64,000 nucleotides of DNA from Halorubrum sp. GN11_10-6_MGM (lineage in GTDB: Archaea > Halobacteriota > Halobacteria > Halobacteriales > Haloferacaceae), in assembly GCF_005435165.1 (NCBI RefSeq), contig NZ_SGUC01000012.1:23614-87613 (forward strand), given 5' to 3'. Shown in pieces: positions 39,500 to 49,511 of the stretch. The position numbers and the translations under genes are program-made. The number at the start of each line of letters is the position of its first letter. Position 1 is the first letter of the stretch. The notes below the pieces were generated by a model. The model saw nothing but the letters and a program-made list of their open reading frames with translations, was not told where the DNA came from and made no database searches.

Positions 39500-40807
39500 T
39501 CAGTTACCGCCGGGACCGCCCGCGTGGTCCGGCGGGCCGCTCTCGCCGTCCTCTTCGGCGTCGTCGCCATCTTCCGTCTCCGCTTCGTCATCGTCTTCGT
39601 CGTCGTCATCCGCCTCGGCTTCGTCTTCCTCGGCCTCGTCCTCTTCCGCATCGTCTTCTTCCGCGTCGTCTTCCTCAGCCTCGTCTTCCTCAGCCTCGTC
39701 TTCCTCGTCGTCCGCGTCCGCGTCGTCGCCGCCCGGGCCGGCGTGGGCCGGCGGGCCGCGCTCGCCGCTCTCGTTCTCGCCGTCGGGGCCGCCCGCGTGG
39801 TCCGGCGCGTTACCGGGGTTGTTCTCCGTCACGAAGTCGGAGACCGCGGCGCCGATGCCGCCGTCACGGTTTTCGAGGCCGTCCATGAACTCTTGGAGGA
39901 GCTGGCCGAACGCCCCCTCGTCGGCGGCGTCGTCCCCGCCCTCGGCGGTCAGCTCGACCGTCGTCGAGACACTCTCGTTCTCGTACTCGGCGGTCACGTC
40001 GACCGTGACGTTCTCCTCGGCGCCGGGCAGTTCGACGGTGCCGTTCGCGTCGGTCTCGTAGTCGCCCGTCCCCGCGTACGACGCGTTCTCGCCCGCGTCG
40101 TCGGCGAGCGCGACGCTCACCGAGGCGTTCGCGGCGGGCTCGTCGTCGTTCGTCACGGTGACGACGGGCTCCCCGTCGGTGCCCTCGACCTCTATTTCGA
40201 GCCCGTCGGGCGCTTCGAGCTCGGCGGTCGTCGAGACGCTCTCGTTTTCGTACTCGGCGGTCACGTCGACCGTCACGTCCTCCTCGGCGGCCGGCAGCGT
40301 GACCGTGCCGTTCGCGTCGGTCTCGTAGTCGCCGGCGCCGGCGTAGGTCGCGTTCTCCTCGTCGGCCACCGTGACGTTCACCGAGGCGTTCTCGACCGCC
40401 TCGTCGTCGTTCGTCACGGTGACGACGGGCTCGCCCCCGTCGTCGTCGACCTCCAGTTCGAGGCCGTCGGGCGCCTCGAGCTCGGCCGTCGTCGAGACGG
40501 TGTCGTTACCCGAGGCGGCGCTCACCTCGACGGTGACGTCCTCCTCGGCGGCGGGGAGTCCGACGGTGCCGTCCGCGTCGGTCTCGTACTCGCCCGTCCC
40601 CGCGTAGGTCGCGTTCTCGTCGTCGACGACGCTCACGAGGACCGTCGCGTTCTCGACCGCGGTGCCGTTCTCGGTCACCGTGACCGTCGGTTCGCCGTCC
40701 GCGTCGTCGACCGCCACTTCGAGGTGGCCGTCGGCCGCCGCGACGCCCGTCATCGCGCCGAGCGCGACGACCGCGATCAGTAGGATGGCTGTCGTGCGTT
40801 CGCTCAT
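39500..40807 (-). CDS. Secreted surface protein with three repeated beta domains and acidic tail
   Basis: The 435-residue protein starts with a Sec signal peptide (MSERTTAILLIAVVALGAMTG-AAA). Three similar domains of about 85-90 residues follow (about 27-118, 119-207, 208-298), each with GEPxVTVTNDDExxENASV, an NATYAGxGDYETDANGTV-LPAAEE segment and VSTTxELEAPDG. They look like immunoglobulin-like carboxypeptidase-regulatory or adhesin folds. Then come helical and PDHAGGP segments and an extremely acidic Glu/Asp/Ala repeat tail (about 370-415). Multiple NxS/T sites suggest N-glycosylation. It is probably secreted or loosely cell-bound. The function is unknown. Confidence 0.75.
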   Translation of the reverse strand: MSERTTAILLIAVVALGAMTGVAAADGHLEVAVDDADGEPTVTVTENGTAVENATVLVSVVDDENATYAGTGEYETDADGTVGLPAAEEDVTVEVSAASGNDTVSTTAELEAPDGLELEVDDDGGEPVVTVTNDDEAVENASVNVTVADEENATYAGAGDYETDANGTVTLPAAEEDVTVDVTAEYENESVSTTAELEAPDGLEIEVEGTDGEPVVTVTNDDEPAANASVSVALADDAGENASYAGTGDYETDANGTVELPGAEENVTVDVTAEYENESVSTTVELTAEGGDDAADEGAFGQLLQEFMDGLENRDGGIGAAVSDFVTENNPGNAPDHAGGPDGENESGERGPPAHAGPGGDDADADDEEDEAEEDEAEEDDAEEDDAEEDEAEEDEAEADDDDEDDDEAETEDGDDAEEDGESGPPDHAGGPGGN

Positions 40808-41057
40808 GTCCACTCGGGTCCTGCCGCCGTTCACACGTAAAAGGGCGACTCGCTTAACGCGGTTTAATTCGGTTTGTTCTCGGGTTAACGGCCTTGAGAC
40901 GTTTGTTCCGGAGATAGCGCGGTCGACGGCGGAGTCGGCGGCGATCCGGCGGGCGTTCGCCCCCGATTTCGGGTGCGCCGTCGCTCGCGCGCGCAGCGTC
41001 GTTCGTGCGGCGACACGATGTCTCGTATACAACCGATCGGCGCACTCGCGCCGTCCG

Positions 41058-42377
41058 TCACGCCGACTCGACGCGCTCGACGAGATCGCGCGCGGCGTCC
41101 GCGGCCCGCTGTTGAACCGCCTCGGCGTCGAGCGTCAGCACCTCGCGGTCGCGCATCAGGACCTGTCCGTCGCAGACGGTGTGGCGCACGTCGCTCCCGC
41201 GGGCCGCGTACGCGAGCTGCGAGACGGGGTCGTGGACGGGCGTCAGGTGCGGCGCGTCGAGGTCGACGACGGCGAGGTCGGCCGCCGCGCCCTCCTCGAT
41301 GCGGCCGCCGGGGAGGTTCAGGGCGTCGGCGCCGCCGGCCGTCGCCATCTCCACGACGGCCTCGGCGGGGACCGCGCTCGCGTCGTCCGCGGCGAGCTTC
41401 CCGAGCATCGCGGCGTCGCGCATCTCGTCGAACACGTCGAGGTCGTTGTTCGAGGCCGCGCCGTCGGTGCCGAGCGCGACCGTCACGCCCGCCTCTCGCA
41501 GCCGCTGGACCGGGGCCATCCCGCTGGCGAGCTTCATGTTCGAGGCCGGGCAGTGGACGACCGCGGTCCCGGCCTCGGCGAGCCGGTCGATCTCCGAACC
41601 GTCGACGTGGACGCCGTGCGCGAAGAAGTCGTCCGGGCCGAGCGCGTCGAGGTCCTCGGCGTACCCGATCGGCCGCACCCCGCGCTCGTCGACGATCGGG
41701 TCGACCTCGTCCGTCGTCTCGTTCGCGTGGAGATGGACCGGAACCTCCGCCTCGCGCGCCGCGGCGACCCCCTCGCGGAGGAACTCCTCGCCGACCGTCG
41801 TCAGCGAGTGCGGCATGAACGCGGTTCGGATTCGGCCGTCCGCGGCGCCGTCGAACTCGCGCGCGACCGCGAGGCTCTCCTCGACGTCCGCGCGGGCGTC
41901 CGCGTCGTCCTTCCCCACGGTCACGACGCCGTGGCCGAGCCGCGCGCGCAGTCCCGCGCGGTCGACGACGCCCGCCACACGGTCCATCGCGAAGTACATG
42001 TCCGCGAACGCGGTCGTCCCCGAGCGGATCATCTCCAGCGCGCCGAGTTCGGCGCCGGCCTCGACGTCGTCGGGCGTCAGCTCGGCCTCGGCCGGCCAGA
42101 TGTCCTCGCGGAGCCACGGGTCGAGCGGCTTGTCGTCGGCGTACCCGCGCAGCAGCGTCATCGCGACGTGCGTGTGCGCGTTGACGAGTCCCGGAATCAC
42201 GAGCGATCCCGTCGCGTCGAGCGTCTCGACGCCCTCGCCGGCGAGCGCTTCGTCGACCTCGCTCGGCGATCCGACCGCTCGGATCGTCCCCTCGTCGCGG
42301 TCGACCGCGACGTCCGCTCGCTCGACTCGGCCGTCGGGCCGGAGCACTCGTCCGCCGGCCACGCGGAGGTGGTTCAT
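41058..42377 (-). CDS. mtaD: Amidohydrolase, MTA/S-adenosylhomocysteine deaminase family
   Basis: The 439-residue protein has the amidohydrolase metal site NAHTHVAMTLLRGYADD, PHSLTTVGEEF, VHLHANETTDEV, HCPASNMKLASG and LGTDGAASNNDLDVFDEM. This signature set is that of the MtaD/DadD group, which deaminates 5'-methylthioadenosine, S-adenosylhomocysteine or 5'-deoxyadenosine. Together with ahcY about 1.7 kb away it may form the S-inosylhomocysteine route of methyl-cycle recycling known in some archaea. ATG 42377 is used; the ORF extends to 42404. Confidence 0.86.
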   Translation of the reverse strand: MNHLRVAGGRVLRPDGRVERADVAVDRDEGTIRAVGSPSEVDEALAGEGVETLDATGSLVIPGLVNAHTHVAMTLLRGYADDKPLDPWLREDIWPAEAELTPDDVEAGAELGALEMIRSGTTAFADMYFAMDRVAGVVDRAGLRARLGHGVVTVGKDDADARADVEESLAVAREFDGAADGRIRTAFMPHSLTTVGEEFLREGVAAAREAEVPVHLHANETTDEVDPIVDERGVRPIGYAEDLDALGPDDFFAHGVHVDGSEIDRLAEAGTAVVHCPASNMKLASGMAPVQRLREAGVTVALGTDGAASNNDLDVFDEMRDAAMLGKLAADDASAVPAEAVVEMATAGGADALNLPGGRIEEGAAADLAVVDLDAPHLTPVHDPVSQLAYAARGSDVRHTVCDGQVLMRDREVLTLDAEAVQQRAADAARDLVERVESA

Positions 42378-42508
42378 GTCCGCTCGTTTCCCCCGCCGCA
42401 CCAAACGCCTTCGGTTCCGCCCGCTCGCGCGCCGATCGCCGTCGCCACCGAGCCGTCGGAGTCTCCCCCGAGCGACACGACATTATCCGCCGATCGAAAC
42501 GGGTCCGT

Positions 42509-43708
42509 ATGGCTCTGAACGGTATCGCCTCGGCGCTGACCGGGAGCAAGCTCCGGGTCGCGCTCGTCGGGCTGGTCGTCGTCGCGGCCGCGGTCGGCGG
42601 GGCGTTCGCGCTCGGCGTCCTCGGCGTTCCGAGCGTCGCCGCCGTCAACAACTCCTTCGGCGACGTGACGAACGAGACCACGGTCGTCGAGACCGATCTC
42701 GTCGTCTCGAACCCGAACCCGGTCGGGGTCGGTCTCGACGGCGTCTCGATCGACTACACCGTCTCGATGAACGACGTCGAGATGGCGGCCGGCGGCCGCG
42801 AGGGCGTCAGCGTGACCTCGGGCAACTCCTCGATCGCGTTCGAGACGAACCTGACGAACGACGCGATCCCGCCGTGGTGGCGAAGCCACGTCCGGAACGA
42901 CGAGCGGACGACCGTCGCGATCGACGCGACGGTCACCTCCGACCTCCTCGGCCGGAGCGCGAACCTCACCCGAACCCGCGAGGTCGAGACGGACCTCATC
43001 GGCGCCTTCACCTCCAAGGAGACCCGTCCGGTGAACGCCGACGCGCCGCTCGTCGACGACCCGGTCCTCTACGTCAACGAGACGCGCGGGCGCTGGGGGA
43101 CGGTGAGCGAGACCCAGACCCCGATCGAGCTGGAGTTCGACGTCTACAACCCCAACCTCGAACCGTACGTCGTCACCGAGATCGGCTACGACGTGACGAT
43201 GAACGGCGTCGAGATGGGGTCCGGCTCGACCGAAGCGGAGTACGTCATCCCCTCGTACGGCTCCGAGACGATCGAGCTCACGGCCGCGCTCCGTAACGAA
43301 CGCCTCGACGAGTGGTGGGTGACCCACCTCGACGAGTCGGTCAACGGCCACCAGGTGAGCGACCTCCGGATCGAGTTCTACGCCGTCGTCGAGCTCCCCT
43401 CCGGCGAGGAGATCACGGTCCCGCTGGACGCGTTGACCTACGAGGAGACGATCGAGACCGACATCTTCGACGAGGGACTCCACCAAGGGAACGGAACCGG
43501 TTCCGAGGACTCGACCGACTCCGACGGCGGGACGAGCGACGACAGCGGAACGTCCGATGACGACGGCAACACGACGGATGACGACGGCAATACGACTGAT
43601 GGCGGCGGAACGACTGACGACGGAACCACGAGCGACGACGGTAACACGTCCGACGACGGCGACAACACGAGCGACGACGACGGGGTACTCCCGCTGACGG
43701 TCGGCTGA
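42509..43708 (+). CDS. Membrane-anchored protein with two LEA14/WHy-like domains
   Basis: The 399-residue protein has an N-terminal membrane helix (about residues 16-38) and two similar extracytoplasmic domains of about 110-130 residues. Each carries the LEA-2/WHy-type pattern (VVSNPNPVGVGLDGVSIDYTVSMNDVEMAAG and FDVYNPNLEPYVVTEIGYDVTMNGVEMGSG, each followed by WW near its end). A Ser/Thr/Asp/Gly-rich tail of about 70 residues (DDDGNTTDDDGN repeats) follows. Similar proteins bind or protect membranes or proteins in water stress. The tail may be O-glycosylated, which is inference. Confidence 0.78.
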   Translation: MALNGIASALTGSKLRVALVGLVVVAAAVGGAFALGVLGVPSVAAVNNSFGDVTNETTVVETDLVVSNPNPVGVGLDGVSIDYTVSMNDVEMAAGGREGVSVTSGNSSIAFETNLTNDAIPPWWRSHVRNDERTTVAIDATVTSDLLGRSANLTRTREVETDLIGAFTSKETRPVNADAPLVDDPVLYVNETRGRWGTVSETQTPIELEFDVYNPNLEPYVVTEIGYDVTMNGVEMGSGSTEAEYVIPSYGSETIELTAALRNERLDEWWVTHLDESVNGHQVSDLRIEFYAVVELPSGEEITVPLDALTYEETIETDIFDEGLHQGNGTGSEDSTDSDGGTSDDSGTSDDDGNTTDDDGNTTDGGGTTDDGTTSDDGNTSDDGDNTSDDDGVLPLTVG

Positions 43709-43794
43709 TCGCGTCCCGGGATCCGGACGCCGCCCGAACCGCCCGAACCGCCTGCCGTCCGAACCTTCTTGCCCGCCCGCGGCCGCGTTCCGTC

Positions 43795-44142
43795 ATGGTA
43801 ACCGACGCCCAACAGGCGTGTTTCGAGGCCGGGATCAAGTTCGGCTCGCTGTACCACCAGTTCGCCGGCACGCCCGTCAGCCCGTCCAGCACCCGGAGCT
43901 TGGAGGCCGCGATGGCCGAGGCGATCGAGAACCAGCCGCACTGCGAGTCGGTCGACGTGACGATCCACGACGACCGCGTCGCGGACGCCATCGACCACGA
44001 GAACGGCTACACCGAGCTCACCGGCTCGCTGATGGACGTCCGGATGCGGATCGCCTACGAGGGCGTCACCGTCCGCACCCGAATGGAGATGGAGGGCGGC
44101 TACCCGCTGATGAAACTGGTCGACGTGGTCGACGACGACTGA
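43795..44142 (+). CDS. mptD: Archaeal dihydroneopterin aldolase (MptD)
   Basis: The 115-residue protein matches the short archaeal MptD family: ACFEAGIKFGSLYHQFAGTPVSP, the SLEAAMAEAIENQP helix and the EMEGGYPLMKLVDV end. It splits 7,8-dihydroneopterin, giving a precursor of methanopterin- or folate-type cofactors. The length agrees with the family. No other pterin gene is adjacent. Confidence 0.85.
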   Translation: MVTDAQQACFEAGIKFGSLYHQFAGTPVSPSSTRSLEAAMAEAIENQPHCESVDVTIHDDRVADAIDHENGYTELTGSLMDVRMRIAYEGVTVRTRMEMEGGYPLMKLVDVVDDD

Positions 44143-44287
44143 CGGCGAGTCGTCGGGCTCCCGGGACGCCGAGTCGTCGCCCGACGCCGCCCTGATCGCC
44201 GTCGACCCGAACGCTTAGTACCGCGACACGCCTACCGAGAGCCGAACGGCTGCTCGCGCGGCCGATCAACCGCTTTCAGAGACGCTC

Positions 44288-44788
44288 ATGGTCGACAGAC
44301 GCCACGACAGTCGGACGGATCGCACCGGCTTCGACGAGACGAAGAACTACCTCTCTACCGCCCTCGGTCGCGTGGTCCCCCGGGCGGTCGCACGCCGAGC
44401 GATCGACGTGACCGTCAGCACCGACGCCGCCGAGTACGCGCCGGACGAGCCGGTCGCGATCACCGTCTCCATCCGCAACCGGCTGCCGGTCCCGATCGAG
44501 GTCCCCACGACGACCCGCCGCTCGTGGGGCTGGGCGGTCGACGGCGTTCTGGAGGCCACCGACGAGCGACGCTACGTGCGCGCCGAGGAGTCCGTCCTGT
44601 CGCTCCGGGCCGGCGAGACGAAGCGGGCGACGGCCACGTGGAACGGCCGCTTCCGCCGGACCGCGGGCGACGGCGGGCTCGACCGTTCGGTCCGGCCCGA
44701 CCGCGGGGAACACACGGTCTCCGCGTTCGTGCCGGTCCCCGACGCCGACGAGCGCCACGAGGACGCCACGCAGATCCGGATACGGTAG
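44288..44788 (+). CDS. Conserved haloarchaeal hypothetical protein
   Basis: A 166-residue protein with a basic N-terminus and a predicted beta-sandwich (IDVTVSTDAAEYAPDEPVAITVSIRNRLPVPIEV and later strands), resembling an immunoglobulin-like or CARDB-type fold. No signal peptide is present. I recognise it only as a conserved haloarchaeal type. It converges on the ABC transporter operon. Confidence 0.72.
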   Translation: MVDRRHDSRTDRTGFDETKNYLSTALGRVVPRAVARRAIDVTVSTDAAEYAPDEPVAITVSIRNRLPVPIEVPTTTRRSWGWAVDGVLEATDERRYVRAEESVLSLRAGETKRATATWNGRFRRTAGDGGLDRSVRPDRGEHTVSAFVPVPDADERHEDATQIRIR

Positions 44789-44840
44789 CCGCCGACGCGC
44801 TCGGCGCTGTCCGTCGATACGACCTAAAAAAGTCGCGCCG

Positions 44841-46205
44841 TCAGTCGTCGGCTTCGGGCGCCCCCGCCCCGGGGCGCGCCGCGCCGTCCGCCGCGGCCTC
44901 GTCCACGGCGGTCGCGACCGCCTCGTCGCGGCGCAGGTGACACGCCGAGTAGTGGCGGCCGTCGCCGATCTCCGACTCGATCTCGTAGGCCGGCCGCGAC
45001 GTCGCACAGACGCTCTGGTCCGCGAACCGCTCGACGAGTATCCGCTCGGCCGCTTCCCACTCGTCGCGCTCGATGTGCCCCAGCGCCTCGTCGAGCAGCG
45101 TCCCGGCGTCGCCGCCCGGCGTCGCGCCGTCGAAGAACCGGCGCCGGAGGGCGTCCGGGTCGGTCTCCTCGAACGACCGGCGCTCGACGGCCCGCTGGAA
45201 CGACACGACGTTCCGCCAGGCGTCGTCGCTCATGTCGTACTCGTCCGGCTGGATGACCTTCGGGCAGCGCGTCCGGAACCGGCAGCCGGAGGGCGGGTCG
45301 ATCGGCGACGGCACGTCGCCGGAGAGGAGCGCCGTCCGCCCGCCGCTCCTCGGGTCGGGCACGGGAATGGCGTCGAGCAGCGCCCGGGTGTACGGGTGTT
45401 TCGGATTCTCGAACAGCTCCTCTTTGTCGGCCAGCTCGACGATGTTCCCGAGGTACATCACCGCCACGCGGTCCGAGATGTGGCGGATAACGCTCAGGTC
45501 GTGCGCGATGAACAGGTACGTCAGGTCGAACTCCTCTTGGAGCTCTTCCATCGTGTTGAGCACCTGCGCCTGAATCGACACGTCGAGCGCCGACACCGGC
45601 TCGTCGCAGACGATGAAGTCGGGGTTCACCGACAGCGCCCGCGCAAGGTTCACGCGCTGGCGCTGCCCGCCCGAGAACGCGTGCGGGTACCGGTTGTAGT
45701 GTTGCGGGTCGAGCCCGACCTTCTCCAACAGCTCCTTCGCGCGCGCCTCCCGCCCCTCCTCGTCGAGCATGCCGTGGGCCTTCATCGGCTCCTCGACGAT
45801 CGGCCCGACCTTCATCCGGGGGTCGAGCGACGACTGCGGGTCCTGGAAGATCATCTGCATGTCCTTCCGCATCTGCCGCAGCGGCTCGCCCGACAGCGAC
45901 GCGAGGTCCTCGCCCTGGAAGTAGACGCTCCCCTCCGTCGGTTCGAGCAGCCGGAGGACGGTGCGCGCGAGCGTCGACTTCCCGCAGCCGGACTCGCCGA
46001 CGAGCCCGAGCGTCTCGCCCTCCTTGATGTCGAAGTCCACGCCGTCGACGGCGCGGACGTCGGAGGTCGACCGAGAGACGAACGGGAACTCGTCGTCGAG
46101 CTCGACGCCGGCGAGGAGCCCGCTCTCGTTGTCGAAGTGTTTCTTGAGGTTCCGCACCTGTAACAGCGCGTCCGGGTCCGACTCCGGTGGGCCGACCTCG
46201 GTCAT
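44841..46205 (-). CDS. Oligopeptide/dipeptide ABC transporter ATP-binding protein (DppF-like)
   Basis: The 454-residue protein has Walker [11 protein letters not shown]-loop MIFQDP, signature FSGGQRQR, Walker B FIVCDEP and the OppD/F-type C-terminal extension with the cysteine motif [11 protein letters not shown]. The tail is longer than usual, with an extra C-terminal cysteine pair and an acidic end. It is the last gene of the five-gene importer operon. Its ATG overlaps the stop of the DppD-like gene by 4 bases, so the two ATPases are co-translated. Confidence 0.93.
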   Translation of the reverse strand: MTEVGPPESDPDALLQVRNLKKHFDNESGLLAGVELDDEFPFVSRSTSDVRAVDGVDFDIKEGETLGLVGESGCGKSTLARTVLRLLEPTEGSVYFQGEDLASLSGEPLRQMRKDMQMIFQDPQSSLDPRMKVGPIVEEPMKAHGMLDEEGREARAKELLEKVGLDPQHYNRYPHAFSGGQRQRVNLARALSVNPDFIVCDEPVSALDVSIQAQVLNTMEELQEEFDLTYLFIAHDLSVIRHISDRVAVMYLGNIVELADKEELFENPKHPYTRALLDAIPVPDPRSGGRTALLSGDVPSPIDPPSGCRFRTRCPKVIQPDEYDMSDDAWRNVVSFQRAVERRSFEETDPDALRRRFFDGATPGGDAGTLLDEALGHIERDEWEAAERILVERFADQSVCATSRPAYEIESEIGDGRHYSACHLRRDEAVATAVDEAAADGAARPGAGAPEADD

Positions 46206-47323
46206 TCCGCCTCACCTCCGGTCTCGGTGAAGCCGGCGGAGAACCCGCCGGTCGCCTCCGTGTCGATCGGCGGACTCGCGTCGTACCCCACGTCGAACGC
46301 GTCGTGTTTCACGCACGCGGCCGTGTGCAGCGCCTCGCCGTCCTCGCTCAGGTCCCGCGGCTCGGGGTGGACCTCGCGGCACACCTCCCGCGCCTCCGGA
46401 CACCGCGAGTGGAACCGACAGCCTGCGGGCGGATCGATCGCCTCCGGCATCACTCCCTTGATCGGTCTGAGCTCGTCGACCGTCTCGTCCGGGCGCGGCA
46501 TCGAGTCGAGCAGCGCCGACGTGTACGGGTGTTTCGTGTCGTAGAACAGGTCGTCAACCTCGGCCTGCTCGATGATCTCGCCGAGGTACATCACGTTCAC
46601 GCGGTCGCAGATCTCCGCGACGACGCTCATGTCGTGGGTGACCCAGATGAACGACGTATCGTACTTCTCTTGGAGGTCTTTCACCATCTCCAGAATCTCG
46701 CCCTCGACGGTGACGTCGAGCGCCGTCGTCGGTTCGTCGGCGATGATCAGGTCGGGCTGACAGGCGAGCGCCATCGCGATCAGCACGCGCTGTCGCATCC
46801 CGCCCGAGAACTGGTGCGGGTACTCGTCGTACCGCTCTTTCGGCGCCGGGATCCCGACCTCCCTGAGCATGTCGATCGCCTCCTCCTTCGCTTCGGCGGC
46901 GTCGAGGTCGCGGTTGATCTCGATGAACTCGCGGAGCTGCCCCCCGACGGTGAACACGGGGTTCAACGACTCCATCGGGTCCTGGAAGATGATCGCGATC
47001 TCGCGGCCGCGGATCCGCTTCCGCATCTCCTCCTCGGTGAGCATCTCGTCGCGCGGCCGCAGTTCGCCGTCGTCGCTCTCTTCGAGGCCGAAGATCGTCT
47101 CGCCTTTGAACTCGATCTCGCCGCCGACGATCTCGCCGGGGCTGTCGACGAGCCGGAGGATACTGGAGGTCGCGACGGATTTCCCGGCGCCCGACTCGCC
47201 GACGAGCCCGACGATCTCCCCCTCGTTGACGTCGAAGGAGATGCCGTCGACGGCGCGGACCGTCCCGTCCTCGGTGAAGAACTGTGTCTTGAGATCGCGT
47301 ACGCTGAGTAGTGGTTCGCTCAT
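46202..47323 (-). CDS. Oligopeptide/dipeptide ABC transporter ATP-binding protein (DppD-like)
   Basis: The 373-residue protein has Walker [10 protein letters not shown], signature FSGGMRQR, Walker [13 protein letters not shown] and the C-terminal oligopeptide-ABC motif [16 protein letters not shown] with four cysteines for a possible Fe-S or zinc site. It pairs with the DppF-like ATPase to power peptide uptake. The gene starts 2 bases before the upstream permease stop region and is fourth in the operon. Confidence 0.93.
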   Translation of the reverse strand: MSEPLLSVRDLKTQFFTEDGTVRAVDGISFDVNEGEIVGLVGESGAGKSVATSSILRLVDSPGEIVGGEIEFKGETIFGLEESDDGELRPRDEMLTEEEMRKRIRGREIAIIFQDPMESLNPVFTVGGQLREFIEINRDLDAAEAKEEAIDMLREVGIPAPKERYDEYPHQFSGGMRQRVLIAMALACQPDLIIADEPTTALDVTVEGEILEMVKDLQEKYDTSFIWVTHDMSVVAEICDRVNVMYLGEIIEQAEVDDLFYDTKHPYTSALLDSMPRPDETVDELRPIKGVMPEAIDPPAGCRFHSRCPEAREVCREVHPEPRDLSEDGEALHTAACVKHDAFDVGYDASPPIDTEATGGFSAGFTETGGEAE

Positions 47324-47324
47324 G

Positions 47325-48311
47325 TCAGTTGTTTATCCGCGGGTCGAGGGCGTCCTGAAGGCCGTCGCCGAGAATGTTGAAGCCGATGACGGTGATCAGA
47401 ATGGCGATGCCGGGGAAGATGCTGAACGTCGGCGCTGGGAGCATGTACCCCCGCGAGGCCGACAGCATCTGCCCCCACGACGGCGTCGGCGGCTGCGCGC
47501 CGAAGCCGAGGAACGAGAGCCCGGCGACGATGAGGATGCTCACGCCGACCTGAAGCGTCGCCTGAACCAACACCGGGGCGAAGCTGTTCGGGATGATGTG
47601 TCGGAAGATGATGTTCCGGTCTTTCACCCCGGCGGCCCGCGCGGCCTCGACGTAGTCCTCCTCGCGGATCGACACCACGCGAGACCGGATGAGCCGGTTG
47701 AACACCGGGATAGCGGTGATACCGACGCCGACCATCGCGAACGTGAGGTCGCGGCCGAACGCGGTCATGAACGCGATGACTAAGACGAGGAACGGGATCG
47801 CGTAGATCGTCTCCGTGACGCGCTGGAGCACGTCGTCGATCCAGCCGCCGTAGTAGCCGGACACCGCGCCGATGACGGTGCCGCCGCCGAGGCCGATGGC
47901 GGTCGCGAGGAACCCGACCGTCATCGCGATCCGCGTCCCGTAGATGGTCCGGGAGAGCAGGTCGCGCCCGCGGTGGTCGGTGCCGAGCGGGTGTTCGAGC
48001 ACGCCCTGTCCGAACTGGTTCTCCATGCCGACCGGCGGGAGCAGACGCCGGACGTTCTCCGGGTCGGTCTCCGGGTTGTACAACACCGCCTCGGCGATCG
48101 CGTAATCGAGGATGTAGTAGTCGAACGCGGCGAAGACCGCGACGAATGTCATGAACCCGACGATGTAGGTACCGATCCGCGCCGTCGTGTCCTGTCGGAC
48201 CTGCTTCAGCGTGTACCGGAGGCCGACGCGGGCCTCGACCTCGTCGGGGCCGCCGCTCTCGTCGCCGCCGTCCGCCGTGTCGTCGTCCGAAGTTGCGCTA
48301 TTGATTGACAT
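47325..48311 (-). CDS. ABC transporter permease (DppC-like)
   Basis: The 328-residue protein has a hydrophilic N-terminal arm, six membrane segments, and the BPD-transport EAA loop (DYVEAARAAGVKDRNIIFRHIIPNS). It contains the GTDHRGRDLLSR motif typical of DppC/OppC. It forms the translocation channel with the DppB-like permease. Its ATG overlaps the upstream stop (TAATG). Confidence 0.93.
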   Translation of the reverse strand: MSINSATSDDDTADGGDESGGPDEVEARVGLRYTLKQVRQDTTARIGTYIVGFMTFVAVFAAFDYYILDYAIAEAVLYNPETDPENVRRLLPPVGMENQFGQGVLEHPLGTDHRGRDLLSRTIYGTRIAMTVGFLATAIGLGGGTVIGAVSGYYGGWIDDVLQRVTETIYAIPFLVLVIAFMTAFGRDLTFAMVGVGITAIPVFNRLIRSRVVSIREEDYVEAARAAGVKDRNIIFRHIIPNSFAPVLVQATLQVGVSILIVAGLSFLGFGAQPPTPSWGQMLSASRGYMLPAPTFSIFPGIAILITVIGFNILGDGLQDALDPRINN

Positions 48312-49306
48312 TACTCGTCACCGTAGGTGACCCGCGGGTCGAGGTAGCTGTACGTGATGTCCGTGACGATCACGCCGATCACGTAGACGAACCCGAACAC
48401 GAGCGTCGTCCCCATGATCAGCTGGTAGTCCTGGTTGTTGATCGCGGTAATGATCAACCGGCCCATCCCCTGGATCTCGAAGACGGTCTCCGTGAGGACG
48501 GCGCCGCCGAGCGCGGTCGACAGCCCGAGGCCGATGATGGTGATCACCGGGAGCTGTGCGACCTGGAACGCGTGCTTGCGCACGATCGTCGACTCGGGCA
48601 CGCCGTACGCCCGGGCGAGCTTCACGTACTCGCCCTGGAGCGAGTCGACCATCGACGAGCGCTCGATCCGGGTGATCTGCGCCATCTGGAGCGTTCCGAG
48701 CCCGATCATCGGTAAGAAGAGGTGATGCGCCGTCTGGCGTAACACCTCGATCCGCGTCGCCGCGCCACGGACGTCGGCCGGGTCCGCCCACGGGAGGACC
48801 AACCCCCGCGCGGGGAACCACCCGAGGTAGAACGCGAAGACGATGATCAACACCAGCCCGATCCAGAACGACGGCGTCGAGACGCCGATGAGCGAGACGA
48901 TACGCGAGATGTGGTCCGCGGGCTCGTTCCGACGCTTCGCCGAGATGACGCCGAGCGGGATCGCGGTGACGATCGCGAACGCGAACGCGGACAGCATGAG
49001 CAGCAGCGTCACCGGGAGCCGGAGCATGATCATCTCTAGGACGGGGCGGTCGTAGTAGATGCTGAGCCCCAGATCCCCCGTCGCGACGCCGCTGAGGTAC
49101 GTGAAGTACCGAACGTGTATCGGTCGGTCGAGGCCGTACTGTGCGCGGATTGCCTCAACCTGCTCCTGTGCCGGCGTCGGTCCCAGCATGATCTCGACCG
49201 GGTCGCCGGGGATCTGGTTGGCCAGGAAGAAGGTTATCGTCACGATACCTATCAGTACGGGTATCGCCTGTGCGAACCGCCGGAGTGTGTACCGAAGTAA
49301 ACTCAC
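48311..49306 (-). CDS. ABC transporter permease (DppB-like)
   Basis: The 331-residue protein starts with SLLRYTLRRFAQAIPVLIGIVTITFFL and has six membrane helices, the NQIPGDPVEIMLG motif and the EAA loop GEYVKLARAYGVPESTIVRKHAF typical of DppB/OppB. GTG 49306 is preferred because the conserved N-terminal motif begins directly there; the frame is open further upstream to 49432 without similarity. Confidence 0.92.
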   Translation of the reverse strand: MSLLRYTLRRFAQAIPVLIGIVTITFFLANQIPGDPVEIMLGPTPAQEQVEAIRAQYGLDRPIHVRYFTYLSGVATGDLGLSIYYDRPVLEMIMLRLPVTLLLMLSAFAFAIVTAIPLGVISAKRRNEPADHISRIVSLIGVSTPSFWIGLVLIIVFAFYLGWFPARGLVLPWADPADVRGAATRIEVLRQTAHHLFLPMIGLGTLQMAQITRIERSSMVDSLQGEYVKLARAYGVPESTIVRKHAFQVAQLPVITIIGLGLSTALGGAVLTETVFEIQGMGRLIITAINNQDYQLIMGTTLVFGFVYVIGVIVTDITYSYLDPRVTYGDE

Positions 49307-49511
49307 TGTCGTGGATCTCTCGTTGCTTCGACTCGGTTTTTGCTGTCGCTTATCCGTTTCGCTCCCGCCGACGTGCCAATTCGGAGCCGCAAGCGGGCGG
49401 CCGACCCCGTCGCCGACCGCCCAAGAGGGCACGCTTACGATTCGATCCCGCTCCGAGCGCGGACCGCCCGGGTCCGCTCCGTGGGTCCGATCACCGGACC
49501 TCCGGCGCCGG
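49307..49511 (-). other. Spacer between substrate-binding protein and permease genes
   Basis: About 200 bases with no gene. It contains the GC-rich inverted repeats ggtccg/cggacc and ccgg/ccgg near 49470-49515. Such spacers commonly let the abundant binding-protein message end partly before the permease genes, which is consistent with higher binding-protein expression here. Confidence 0.45.

Noticed and set aside
39524..40783. Long plus-strand frame opposite the secreted repeat protein
   Set aside because: Val/Arg/Leu-rich shadow of Asp/Glu-rich codons; the minus-strand protein has a signal peptide and repeated domains.
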